7,407 nt of DNA from contig DJAA01000030.1 in NCBI GenBank assembly GCA_002428085.1, forward strand, positions 287-7,693, given 5' to 3'. Under the pieces are notes generated by a model. It did not search any database and had not been told where the DNA came from. It was given only the letters and a program-made list of their open reading frames with translations. Source of the DNA: Sulfurimonas sp. UBA6014 (GTDB lineage Bacteria > Campylobacterota > Campylobacteria > Campylobacterales > Sulfurimonadaceae). The position numbers and the translations under genes were made by a program. The stretch's first letter is position 1. Each line of letters starts with the position of its first letter. Shown here piece by piece: positions 1 through 5,541 of the stretch.

Positions 1-596
1 TAAATAAACCCACATGCCAACACAAAACTATCAAAAAGCACTGTCCAAGCAAAAGCCACTAACGGAGCTTCATTGAAGATAAGGACTATTTTGACTGCAC
101 TTGAGAGAAAGAGGCTGATGACGTTTGCGTAAACGATATATTTACTCATCACTTTGGCTTGAAAGTAAAAGTCGATGATATTAAAGCTTTGAAATACGGT
201 GGCACTTGCTACGATAAAGACGATGATATTTGTGGCATGGTCGTTTGAGGTGAAGTTTACGGCTAGGGCTAAAACAGCAAGCACGCCAAAAGCGCCCATG
301 AGCTTGAGCCAAAAGGCTGTGCCTATGAGCTCATCTCTACGGCTTTCATCTTTGACAAGCTCTCGTACCACGATACCATCAAGTCCGAGTGTAGCGATGG
401 CGGTAAAAAGCCCGACAAAACTCTGGGCATAACTAAAGAGTCCAAACTGCTCGGGACCCAAATAACGAGCTACCCAAATCCCTACAAAAAGCCCCACAAC
501 CATGCGAAGAATTTTTTCGCCAAAGAGCCATGAGGTGTTTTTGAAGTACTTCATGAAGCCTTGGTGAGAGCGGAGGGATTTGAGTTTTTTTATCAC
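1..596 (-). CDS. Oligosaccharide flippase (Wzx/PST family), N-terminal part, runs off the left edge
   Basis: The reverse strand encodes about 198 residues of a hydrophobic protein with the typical start of polysaccharide flippases of the MATE/MOP superfamily. It reads NTSWLFGEKILRMVVGLF, then GIWVARYLGPEQFGLFSYA (about residues 39-57), then a second hydrophobic helix and a LGLDGIVVREL segment. Such proteins move lipid-linked glycan units across the inner membrane for O-antigen, capsule or glycoprotein synthesis. The stop is outside the window, and full-length family members have about 400-480 residues. The frame opens directly after an in-frame TAA with GTG at 596, giving a basic leader (IKKLKSLRSHQGF). 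The first ATG is at 554, preceded by AAGG only 4 nt away. I prefer 596 because the leader resembles that of relatives as I remember them, but neither RBS is strong. The gene is divergent from leuC. Family assignment is confident; the transported glycan is unknown. Confidence 0.88.
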   Translation of the reverse strand, partial: MIKKLKSLRSHQGFMKYFKNTSWLFGEKILRMVVGLFVGIWVARYLGPEQFGLFSYAQSFVGLFTAIATLGLDGIVVRELVKDESRRDELIGTAFWLKLMGAFGVLAVLALAVNFTSNDHATNIIVFIVASATVFQSFNIIDFYFQAKVMSKYIVYANVISLFLSSAVKIVLIFNEAPLVAFAWTVLFDSFVLACGFI

Positions 597-656
597 TTAA
601 GCTTCTATCCATTTTTTTGATGTGGCAAAATACTTCTTATCATTTACGCTCAAATG

Positions 657-673
657 ATGCAAATTGATTGCAT
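657..673. promoter_or_regulatory. Inverted repeat in the divergent intergenic region, possible operator
   Basis: The arms ATGCAA (657-662) and TTGCAT (668-673) are perfect inverted repeats around a 5-bp AT-rich spacer. They lie between the divergent flippase and leuC starts, about 50 bp upstream of the leuC -35 box. Read on the minus strand, the outer arm gives TTGCAT, which with a 17-bp gap precedes a TAAGAA and could be part of a weak flippase promoter. A site this short is expected by chance fairly often in AT-rich DNA, so a regulatory role is only a suggestion. Confidence 0.25.
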
Positions 674-720
674 TTTAGCACACTTCGATTGAATTTTCCT
701 GCTCACTTTGATGTTGAGCT

Positions 721-748
721 TTGAAATATTTACTTCAAATGGTATAAT
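721..748 (+). promoter_or_regulatory. Predicted sigma70-type promoter for leuC
   Basis: TTGAAA at 721-726 and a perfect TATAAT at 743-748 are separated by 16 bp. Transcription would start near 755, giving a leader of roughly 30 nt before leuC. The perfect -10 box is persuasive, since Campylobacterota promoters rely mainly on the -10 element. No leader peptide, T-box or attenuator hairpin is visible in the short leader. Confidence 0.7.
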
Positions 749-776
749 CGCGAAATTATTTTAAGTACACTCTCAC

Positions 777-782
777 AAAAGG
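777..782 (+). promoter_or_regulatory. leuC ribosome binding site that decides the start
   Basis: AAAAGG lies 3 nt before the ATG at 786 and 6 nt before the ATG at 789. The wider spacing is more usual, and the protein then begins MGQTITEKIF, as in relatives I remember, so 789 is preferred over 786. Confidence 0.6.
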
Positions 783-788
783 TTCATG

Positions 789-2051
789 ATGGGTCAGACT
801 ATAACTGAAAAAATATTTTCACACCATGTTGGTCGCGAGGTTTTTGCAGGTGAAATCATCCGCTGTCATATTGACATGGTTATCGGAAATGATATTACTA
901 CCCCTATTTCTATCAGTGCTTTTAACCAAAGTGGCGCTGAGAAATTGGCAAATCCTGATGGGTTTGCTCTTGTTCTCGACCACTTTATCCCCGCTAAAGA
1001 TATCGCCTCTGCAAACCAAGCTAGAATCTCTCGTGATTTTGCAAAAAAGCATAAACTCAAAAACTTTTTTGATGAAAAAGATATGGGCATCGAGCACGCG
1101 CTTTTACCTGAAAAAGGGCTTATCGTCCCTGGCGACGTCATCATCGGAGCCGATTCTCACACGTGTACACACGGAGCACTTGGCGCTTTTTCTACGGGTA
1201 TGGGCTCAACCGATTTGGCGTTTGCGATGATTACGGGCGGCAACTGGTTTAAAGTTCCTGAATCTATCAAAGTCGTTCTAAGCGGCAAACCAGGGCTTTA
1301 TACAACTGGAAAAGATATCATCCTAGAAATCATCCGCATGATTGGCGTAGACGGCGCACTCTATAAAACTTTGGAGTTTACTGGAAGCACGATAGCGCAT
1401 CTAAACATGGATGATAGATTTTCTATGTGCAACATGGCGATAGAAGCGGGTGCAAAAAGCGGTATCGTCGCGTATGATGATGTCACAAAAGAGTTTCTTA
1501 GTGACAAAACTTTAGCACGTGAGCCTCGTATTCACCACTCAGATGCCGATGCTAAATACGACATGATTTTAGAGATAGATGTGGCAAAACTTGAACCCGT
1601 TATAGCGTATCCATTTTTGCCATCAAATGGGCATAGCATCACACAAGCGGTCAAAGACAAAATCAAAATAGACCAAGCATTTATAGGCTCATGTACAAAC
1701 GGAAGATTAGGCGATTTAAAAACTGCCGCTGAGATTTTAAAGGGCAAAAGAGTCCATGAAGATGTTCGCCTTATCGTAACTCCAGGGACGCAAAAAATCC
1801 TTCAAGAAGCCTACAGACTCGGCTACATGGACATTATCATAGATGCTGGCGGCGTTGTGAGCAACCCTACTTGTGGCGCTTGTTTAGGTGGCTATATGGG
1901 AATCCTTGGAGATGCAGAGGTCGCGGTTTCCACTACGAACCGAAATTTTGTCGGTCGTATGGGGTCGCGAAGCTCAAAAGTGTACCTTGCCAACTCCGCA
2001 GTTGCAGCGATTTCGGCACTCACGGGATACATTTCAGATCCAAGGATTTAA
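789..2051 (+). CDS. leuC: 3-isopropylmalate dehydratase, large subunit (HacA-type LeuC)
   Basis: This is the catalytic large subunit of isopropylmalate isomerase. With the small subunit LeuD it converts 2-isopropylmalate to 3-isopropylmalate in cytoplasmic leucine synthesis, using a [4Fe-4S] cluster. The 420-residue product matches the shorter, homoaconitase-like branch of the family; E. coli LeuC is about 466 residues. Cluster ligands are visible (numbering from Met789): C302 in GSCTNGR, then C362 and C365 in SNPTCGACLGGYMG. The conserved GADSHTCTHGALGAFSTGMGS block is at about residues 120-140, and STTNRNFVGRMG and YLANSAVAA lie near the C-terminus. All key residues are present, so the enzyme should be active. 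An adjacent ATG at 786 would add one Met. The gene has its own promoter and is followed after 50 bp by an OmpA-family gene. leuD and leuB are not in this window. Homoaconitase or another aconitase-family activity is a less likely alternative. Confidence 0.96.
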   Translation: MGQTITEKIFSHHVGREVFAGEIIRCHIDMVIGNDITTPISISAFNQSGAEKLANPDGFALVLDHFIPAKDIASANQARISRDFAKKHKLKNFFDEKDMGIEHALLPEKGLIVPGDVIIGADSHTCTHGALGAFSTGMGSTDLAFAMITGGNWFKVPESIKVVLSGKPGLYTTGKDIILEIIRMIGVDGALYKTLEFTGSTIAHLNMDDRFSMCNMAIEAGAKSGIVAYDDVTKEFLSDKTLAREPRIHHSDADAKYDMILEIDVAKLEPVIAYPFLPSNGHSITQAVKDKIKIDQAFIGSCTNGRLGDLKTAAEILKGKRVHEDVRLIVTPGTQKILQEAYRLGYMDIIIDAGGVVSNPTCGACLGGYMGILGDAEVAVSTTNRNFVGRMGSRSSKVYLANSAVAAISALTGYISDPRI

Positions 2052-2091
2052 AAATGCAACAAACAAATCAACGAAAGTTAACTCACTCAAA

Positions 2092-2096
2092 AAGGA
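2092..2096 (+). promoter_or_regulatory. Ribosome binding site of the OmpA-family gene
   Basis: AAGGA ends 5 nt before the ATG at 2102, which opens a clear signal peptide. A second in-frame ATG at 2054 has its own AAGGA (2042-2046, inside the last codons of leuC) 7 nt upstream. It would place 16 polar residues before the signal peptide, so 2102 is the preferred start. Confidence 0.7.
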
Positions 2097-2101
2097 ACAC
2101 A

Positions 2102-3229
2102 ATGAAGAAAATACTCTTAATACCTGCGCTTATGCTCAGCGTTTCAGCCATGGCTGCGGACTACGAAATCACACCGGTAATCGGTTATAACATAGCAGAG
2201 GGAAACCTCGGAATTGAAAACCAAGCACTTGTCGGTATTGAGGCTCAATACAATGGATTTGAGAGCGTACTAAAACCTGAGCTCTCTGTGCTTTATACAA
2301 ATGCAGAGTATGAAGATACTGATACAAGCACAAATATCTACCGCATCGCTCTCAATGGGGTATATGAGTATGAAAAACTAGGCTTTATGACTCCACTTGC
2401 AAAAATTGGTTTTGGGTATGAAACACTCAATACGCACCTTGTAGAAAACGAAGACAGCCCGTTTGTAGATGTAGGCGTTGGCGCAAAAGTTCCTTTTACA
2501 GAGAGTATCGCGTTGAAACTTGAGGCAGTTTATATGCTCAAAAACAACGACAACAGATGGGATAACAATCTTGCACTCTTGGCAGGTATCAACATCGCAT
2601 TTGGTGCAAGTGAGCAAAAAGCGGCTCCTGTTGCCCAAGAAAAGCCAATTGTAGCTGAGCCTGTAAAAGAGGAAGTTGTTGCAGAAGCTGCTGTAATCGT
2701 TGATGGCGATGATGATAAAGATGGCGTTTTAAACTCTGCTGATGCTTGTCCTACTTCAAATGCAGGCGACAAGGTAGACGCAAAAGGGTGTTTAGTTGAT
2801 GGCGATGATGACCAAGATGGCGTTTTGAACTCTGTTGATGCTTGTCCTACTTCAAAAGCTGGTGAAAAAGTAGATGCTTCAGGCTGTGCGACACTTGTAA
2901 ACTTACATGTTAAATTTGACAATGCAAAGTACACAGTAGATGCTCCATCTAAAGTCAATATCCAAAAATTTGCAAATTTTTTAACTACAAACACAAACTA
3001 TTCTGCAAAAATCATGGGCTATACTGACAGTGTCGGCAATGCTCAAAATAACCAAAAGCTCTCACAAAAAAGAGCAAACATTATCAAAGAAATGCTTGTA
3101 GCAAAAGGTGTAGAGGCTACTAAAATAGAAGCAATCGGTATGGGTGAAGCTGCTCCAGTGGCAACAAACGACACAGCTGAAGGTCGTGCTCAAAACAGAA
3201 GAATCGAAGCAGAGCTTATCAAAAACTAA
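2102..3229 (+). CDS. OmpA-family outer-membrane protein with two thrombospondin type 3-like repeats
   Basis: The 375-residue protein fits an outer-membrane porin-like anchor that ties the membrane to peptidoglycan. Residues 1-18 form a signal peptide (MKKILLIPALM, cleavage likely after SAMA). About 20-175 alternate polar and hydrophobic residues as expected of an 8-stranded beta-barrel. About 176-198 are a Pro/Ala/Glu/Val-rich linker. Residues 200-263 are two 32-residue calcium-binding-type repeats of the DGDDDxDGVLNSxDACPTS form. About 264-375 are an OmpA C-terminal peptidoglycan-binding domain. In that domain D309 (GYTDSVG) and R324 (LSQKRAN) are 15 residues apart, the same spacing as the diaminopimelate-binding Asp and Arg of E. 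coli OmpA. The gene follows leuC by 50 bp with no evident terminator or promoter between them and abuts mobA. Barrel assignment is from pattern only. General function is confident; the specific role (porin, adhesin, structural) is open. Confidence 0.93.
   Translation: MKKILLIPALMLSVSAMAADYEITPVIGYNIAEGNLGIENQALVGIEAQYNGFESVLKPELSVLYTNAEYEDTDTSTNIYRIALNGVYEYEKLGFMTPLAKIGFGYETLNTHLVENEDSPFVDVGVGAKVPFTESIALKLEAVYMLKNNDNRWDNNLALLAGINIAFGASEQKAAPVAQEKPIVAEPVKEEVVAEAAVIVDGDDDKDGVLNSADACPTSNAGDKVDAKGCLVDGDDDQDGVLNSVDACPTSKAGEKVDASGCATLVNLHVKFDNAKYTVDAPSKVNIQKFANFLTTNTNYSAKIMGYTDSVGNAQNNQKLSQKRANIIKEMLVAKGVEATKIEAIGMGEAAPVATNDTAEGRAQNRRIEAELIKN
2699..2890 (+). repeat. Tandem 96-bp duplication encoding two TSP3-like repeats
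   Basis: Two in-frame copies of 96 bp lie back to back (2699-2794 and 2795-2890) in the OmpA-family gene. Both encode VDGDDDxDGVLNSxDACPTS, followed by an AGxKVDAxGC tail. Their nucleotides are close to identical in the first half and differ mainly at third codon positions and in the tail. This indicates duplication of one unit, followed by divergence that kept the acidic calcium ligands and the two Cys of each unit. Repeats of this kind form a rigid calcium-stabilised rod between barrel and peptidoglycan domain. Confidence 0.9.
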
Positions 3230-3805
3230 ATGCTAGATATCTCTTGCATCCTCTTTGCAGGCGGCAAAAGCAGTCGAATGGGAGAAGACAAAGCGCTTCT
3301 TCCCTTTGGCTCTTTCAAAACACTCACACAGTTTCAACTCCACAGACTTCAAAAAATCTTCAAAAATGTTTACATATCATGCAGAGATGCCCGTAAATTT
3401 GACTTTGAAGCAAGCTTCATAGAAGACGTAAGAACAGAGGGTATTTTTGCCCCAACAGCAGGTTTTGTAGCGATATTTGCAGAGTTACAAGAGGAGCGTT
3501 TTTTCGTCCTAAGCGTGGACGCCCCTTTTGTAGGCGAAGAAGAGATACATAATATTTTTCAAAATGACACTCAAGAGAGCGATGCAACTGTAGCAAGAGT
3601 ATTTTGTGAAGTCCAGCCAATGTGCGGCATTTATCACCGCTCATTAGAAAAAGAATTTAGAACTATGTTAAAAACTGATACCCATAAGTTAGGCTTTTTG
3701 CTCAAAAACTCCAAAACAACTTATGTCGATTTTGAAGACGAAAAGCCCTTTGTAAACCTCAACCACCGCCATGAGTATGAAGAGGCTCTAAAGCTTCTTC
3801 ATTAA
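3230..3805 (+). CDS. mobA: Molybdenum cofactor guanylyltransferase (MobA)
   Basis: MobA attaches GMP from GTP to molybdopterin, giving the guanine dinucleotide cofactor of DMSO-reductase-type enzymes such as nitrate reductase and formate dehydrogenase. It acts in the cytoplasm. The 191-residue product has the family's usual length. Its nucleotide-binding loop is at residues 8-27 (LFAGGKSSRMGEDKALLPFG, with R16 and K21). The metal-binding DxPF motif is SVDAPF with D97. A CGIYHRS segment lies at about 132-138, and the C-terminal NxN motif is FVNLN (N176, N178). The ATG is the base after the ompA stop codon. No Shine-Dalgarno is visible, and the preceding in-frame codon is that stop, so the start is fixed and translation probably depends on ribosomes finishing ompA. 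MobA and CTP-dependent MocA share this fold; the motifs and length favour MobA. Confidence 0.9.
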   Translation: MLDISCILFAGGKSSRMGEDKALLPFGSFKTLTQFQLHRLQKIFKNVYISCRDARKFDFEASFIEDVRTEGIFAPTAGFVAIFAELQEERFFVLSVDAPFVGEEEIHNIFQNDTQESDATVARVFCEVQPMCGIYHRSLEKEFRTMLKTDTHKLGFLLKNSKTTYVDFEDEKPFVNLNHRHEYEEALKLLH

Positions 3806-3809
3806 AACG

Positions 3810-3950
3810 TTTCATTACAAACCAATTTTCCATACTTTCTCTTGGAAGCGATGGCTCTGCCTTGGCTATGAGCAGGCTTGAGAGTTCCAGCTTTTAAACA
3901 CTCTCCGACCGAAGCCAAGGCATCGGTTCCAAGAGCATGCGTTATTTCAC
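3810..3950. repeat. Structured intergenic repeat, copy 1 (about 141 bp)
   Basis: This element is repeated in the same orientation at 5396-5538. The first 103 bp of the two copies differ at only 4 positions. A long-range stem pairs 3839-3853 with 3921-3935 (14 of 15 complementary), continued inside by CCTTGGCT (3860-3867) with AGCCAAGG (3913-3920). An inner hairpin pairs GAGAGT (3880-3885) with ACTCTC (3900-3905). A local alternative hairpin is ACCGA-A-GCC (3908-3916) with GGC-A-TCGGT (3919-3927), with one A-A mismatch. The element fills most of the gap between the convergent mobA and ATPase genes. No run of T follows the stem on either strand, so a standard intrinsic terminator is not supported. 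No open reading frame is shared by both copies. It may be a MITE- or REP-like element or a folded RNA; the family is not recognised. Confidence 0.85.
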
Positions 3951-4006
3951 AGTCTCCAAAAGCAAGCCTATAGCGGACGCGTTCGTAACATCAGTCAAAA
4001 ATCGTT

Positions 4007-5311
4007 CTACATATCATCTAAAGAGTATCCAATATAATCCACTCTATAATTTTTATATTTAGTGGCTAGCTTTTGTGCTTTTTCCTGAAGCGTGTTTATA
4101 TCTATTTTTTTCGCTTGTCTTTTTACTTCAGCGATGAGTATAGTTTTAGCGTCATCATTCACCCCAACTATATCTATTTCGTTTTCGTTGCCTCTCTCCC
4201 AGTAGGTTCCTATATTTGAATACTGATTTGACAACTTTAGTTTTTCTATAAAATATTTCTCTAAAAAACGACCGCTGTATGTCGTATAGTCGCGATTTAC
4301 TATCTCTTTCACATACGCATAATTTTCTATTTCGATGGCACTTTTATATTTGTATATAAACCTAAACCAAAAGTTAAAAAAGTTGTCTATTATCTCGTAC
4401 CTCAGGGTTCTAGCACCCTCTTTTGCAAAGATTGGTTTGACCTTTTTAATGATGGTATATTCATTTTCCAGTCTATCGAGATAACCGCCGACATTTTTCC
4501 CCAAAATGCCCTCTATCTCGACTCTTGCAGTCTTTGAAGATGCTATGAGCGAAAGAATAGAAAAGTAAGTAGTGTACTCTTTTCCAAACTCTTCAATAAG
4601 CAAGTTTTTTCCCTCTTCGAGTAAAAGTGAATGCTCATCAAAAATCAACTCAAGTTGCGCTTGCAGGGTAAAAGCTTTTTTATCGACAAATATCTCAACA
4701 TACTTTGCTACGCCGCCGGTTAGTATATAAAATGACAACAAGTCATCATGTGTAAACTCCGGATAGTTCTCTTGCAAAATCTCTTTGAGTGTTTTTACCG
4801 TGAAAGGTTTGAGGTGAATTTTATTGTTCGCACGACCAAAGAGCGGTTCGTTTTTATCTTCAAATATTTTCTTCATAAGCGAGTAAATAGAACCGCTCAA
4901 AACTAAATTCATTTTGGAAGTACCTTTGTAGTTGTCCCAGATGTTTTGCATGTCTGAATAGATGCTGTCATTTATCTGCAAAAACTCTTGGAACTCATCT
5001 ATGACCAGCGTAAATGCTTTTGTAGTTGCTAAGTCCATGAGGTATTCAAAAAGCTCTTTAAACTTTGTTATCTGACCAAATACTTTCACATCTAAAGTGT
5101 TTTGAATAATAGAAACAAACTCTTCACAAAGCAGCGCTTCATTTTTCTTTGATACAAAAAGATATATTTTTTCTTTATACGCTTCTTGAATCAGCTTCGT
5201 TTTGCCAATTCTTCTGCGTCCGACTATAACTGTCATCTTTGAAGATATTTTTGAAGATGTTTCCATCTCTTGTAAGTTTTTTAGCTCTTTTTCTCTGTTA
5301 TAAAACTTCAT
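4007..5311 (-). CDS. ATP-binding protein of the archaeal ATPase/DUF234 type with PD-(D/E)XK-like C-terminus
   Basis: The 434-residue protein starts with the FYNREKEL motif typical of these AAA-like P-loop ATPases. Walker A is GRRRIGKT (residues 31-38, K37) and Walker B is TLVIDEFQEF (D105, E106). LVLSGSIYSLM (about 137-147), PLFGRANNKIHLKPF (about 156-170) and TGGVAKYVE (about 198-206) are family landmarks. A winged-helix-like segment follows at about 245-295. The DUF234 region begins near YEIIDNFFNFWFRFIY (about 305-320). The last 90 residues hold E351, D380 (ENEIDIVG) and E395-V-K397 (LIAEVK), the layout of a PD-(D/E)XK nuclease fold. The biological role of the family is poorly defined; nuclease activity is inferred from motif only. 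The start at 5311 puts the N-terminal motif at residues 3-10; the RBS is weak (GTGAG). The gene is flanked by two direct copies of a structured repeat and shares no evident operon with its neighbours. It appears intact. Confidence 0.88.
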   Translation of the reverse strand: MKFYNREKELKNLQEMETSSKISSKMTVIVGRRRIGKTKLIQEAYKEKIYLFVSKKNEALLCEEFVSIIQNTLDVKVFGQITKFKELFEYLMDLATTKAFTLVIDEFQEFLQINDSIYSDMQNIWDNYKGTSKMNLVLSGSIYSLMKKIFEDKNEPLFGRANNKIHLKPFTVKTLKEILQENYPEFTHDDLLSFYILTGGVAKYVEIFVDKKAFTLQAQLELIFDEHSLLLEEGKNLLIEEFGKEYTTYFSILSLIASSKTARVEIEGILGKNVGGYLDRLENEYTIIKKVKPIFAKEGARTLRYEIIDNFFNFWFRFIYKYKSAIEIENYAYVKEIVNRDYTTYSGRFLEKYFIEKLKLSNQYSNIGTYWERGNENEIDIVGVNDDAKTILIAEVKRQAKKIDINTLQEKAQKLATKYKNYRVDYIGYSLDDM

Positions 5312-5325
5312 TTTATCTCACATTT

Positions 5326-5358
5326 GAGTAATTCAGGTTACTGTAATGTATTTTACTC
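5326..5358. promoter_or_regulatory. Inverted repeat upstream of the ATPase gene, possible operator
   Basis: GAGTAA (5326-5331) and TTACTC (5353-5358) form a perfect 6-bp inverted repeat with a 21-bp spacer, starting 15 bp before the ATPase start codon. A further GTAA/TTAC pair lies inside it. It could be an operator or a weak hairpin in the leader. The arms are short and a chance match cannot be ruled out. Confidence 0.25.
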
Positions 5359-5373
5359 TAATGAAGCTTAATG

Positions 5374-5381
5374 ATTTTATA
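5374..5381 (-). promoter_or_regulatory. Possible -10 box for the ATPase gene
   Basis: On the minus strand TATAAAAT (5381 down to 5374) is the best -10 candidate, 62 nt upstream of the start codon. A TTGTAA inside the edge of repeat copy 2 lies 19 bp further upstream, a wide spacing for a -35 box. If real, the repeat edge would contribute to the promoter of the gene it flanks. Another AT-rich candidate (TAAAAT) lies closer to the gene. Confidence 0.3.
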
Positions 5382-5395
5382 GAGGGATTAAAATA

Positions 5396-5538
5396 TTTCC
5401 TTACAAACCAATTTTACATACTTTCTCTTGGAGGCGATGGCTTTGCCTTGGCTATGAGCAGGCTTGAGAGTTCCAGCTTTTAAACACTCTCCGACCGATG
5501 GCAGAGCCATCGGTTCCAAAGAGCATGAGTTATTTTAC
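5396..5538. repeat. Structured intergenic repeat, copy 2 (about 143 bp)
   Basis: This is the second direct copy of the element at 3810-3950, lying between the ATPase start and the caspase-lipoprotein stop codon. The first 103 bp are almost identical to copy 1, including the inner GAGAGT (5466-5471) and ACTCTC (5486-5491) hairpin arms. The right part differs. It holds a perfect 9-bp local hairpin, ACCGATGGC (5494-5502) with GCCATCGGT (5506-5514) and an AGA loop. The same right part (5500-5523) also pairs with the left arm (5425-5447), with a 1-nt bulge and a few mismatches. The copy ends 3 bp before the stop codon of the next gene. It could influence the 3' end of that gene's mRNA, although no T-run makes it a normal terminator. 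Confidence 0.85.
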
Positions 5539-5541
5539 CAC

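Noticed and set aside
199..432. Plus-strand open frame of 77 codons
   Set aside because: It lies antisense to the flippase gene, has low-complexity Ser/Thr-rich content and no recognisable motif, and is best explained as a shadow frame.
1871..2101. Upstream extension of the OmpA frame into leuC
   Set aside because: The extension overlaps conserved leuC coding sequence and would bury the signal peptide; the start at 2102 has its own RBS.
2530..2994. Minus-strand open frame of 154 codons opposite ompA
   Set aside because: It mirrors the repeat region of ompA and has no motif of its own; the sense frame has a clear family assignment.
3839..3935. Rho-independent terminator between the convergent genes
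   Set aside because: The stem is strong, but no T-run follows it on either strand, so the usual terminator pattern is missing.
3810..3950. Integron attC site
   Set aside because: The size and imperfect palindrome are reminiscent of attC, but no RYYYAAC and GTTRRRY boxes sit at the stem ends in either copy, and no integrase is present in the window.
3973..3984. Near-palindrome CGGACGCGTTCG
   Set aside because: It is short, with one mismatch and no partner elsewhere in the window; chance is sufficient.
3810..5538. Small peptide encoded by the repeat elements
   Set aside because: Minus-strand frames in the two copies differ: copy 1 gives a 14-codon frame and copy 2 a 24-codon frame, because of a 1-nt difference. 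Coding is not conserved while pairing is.
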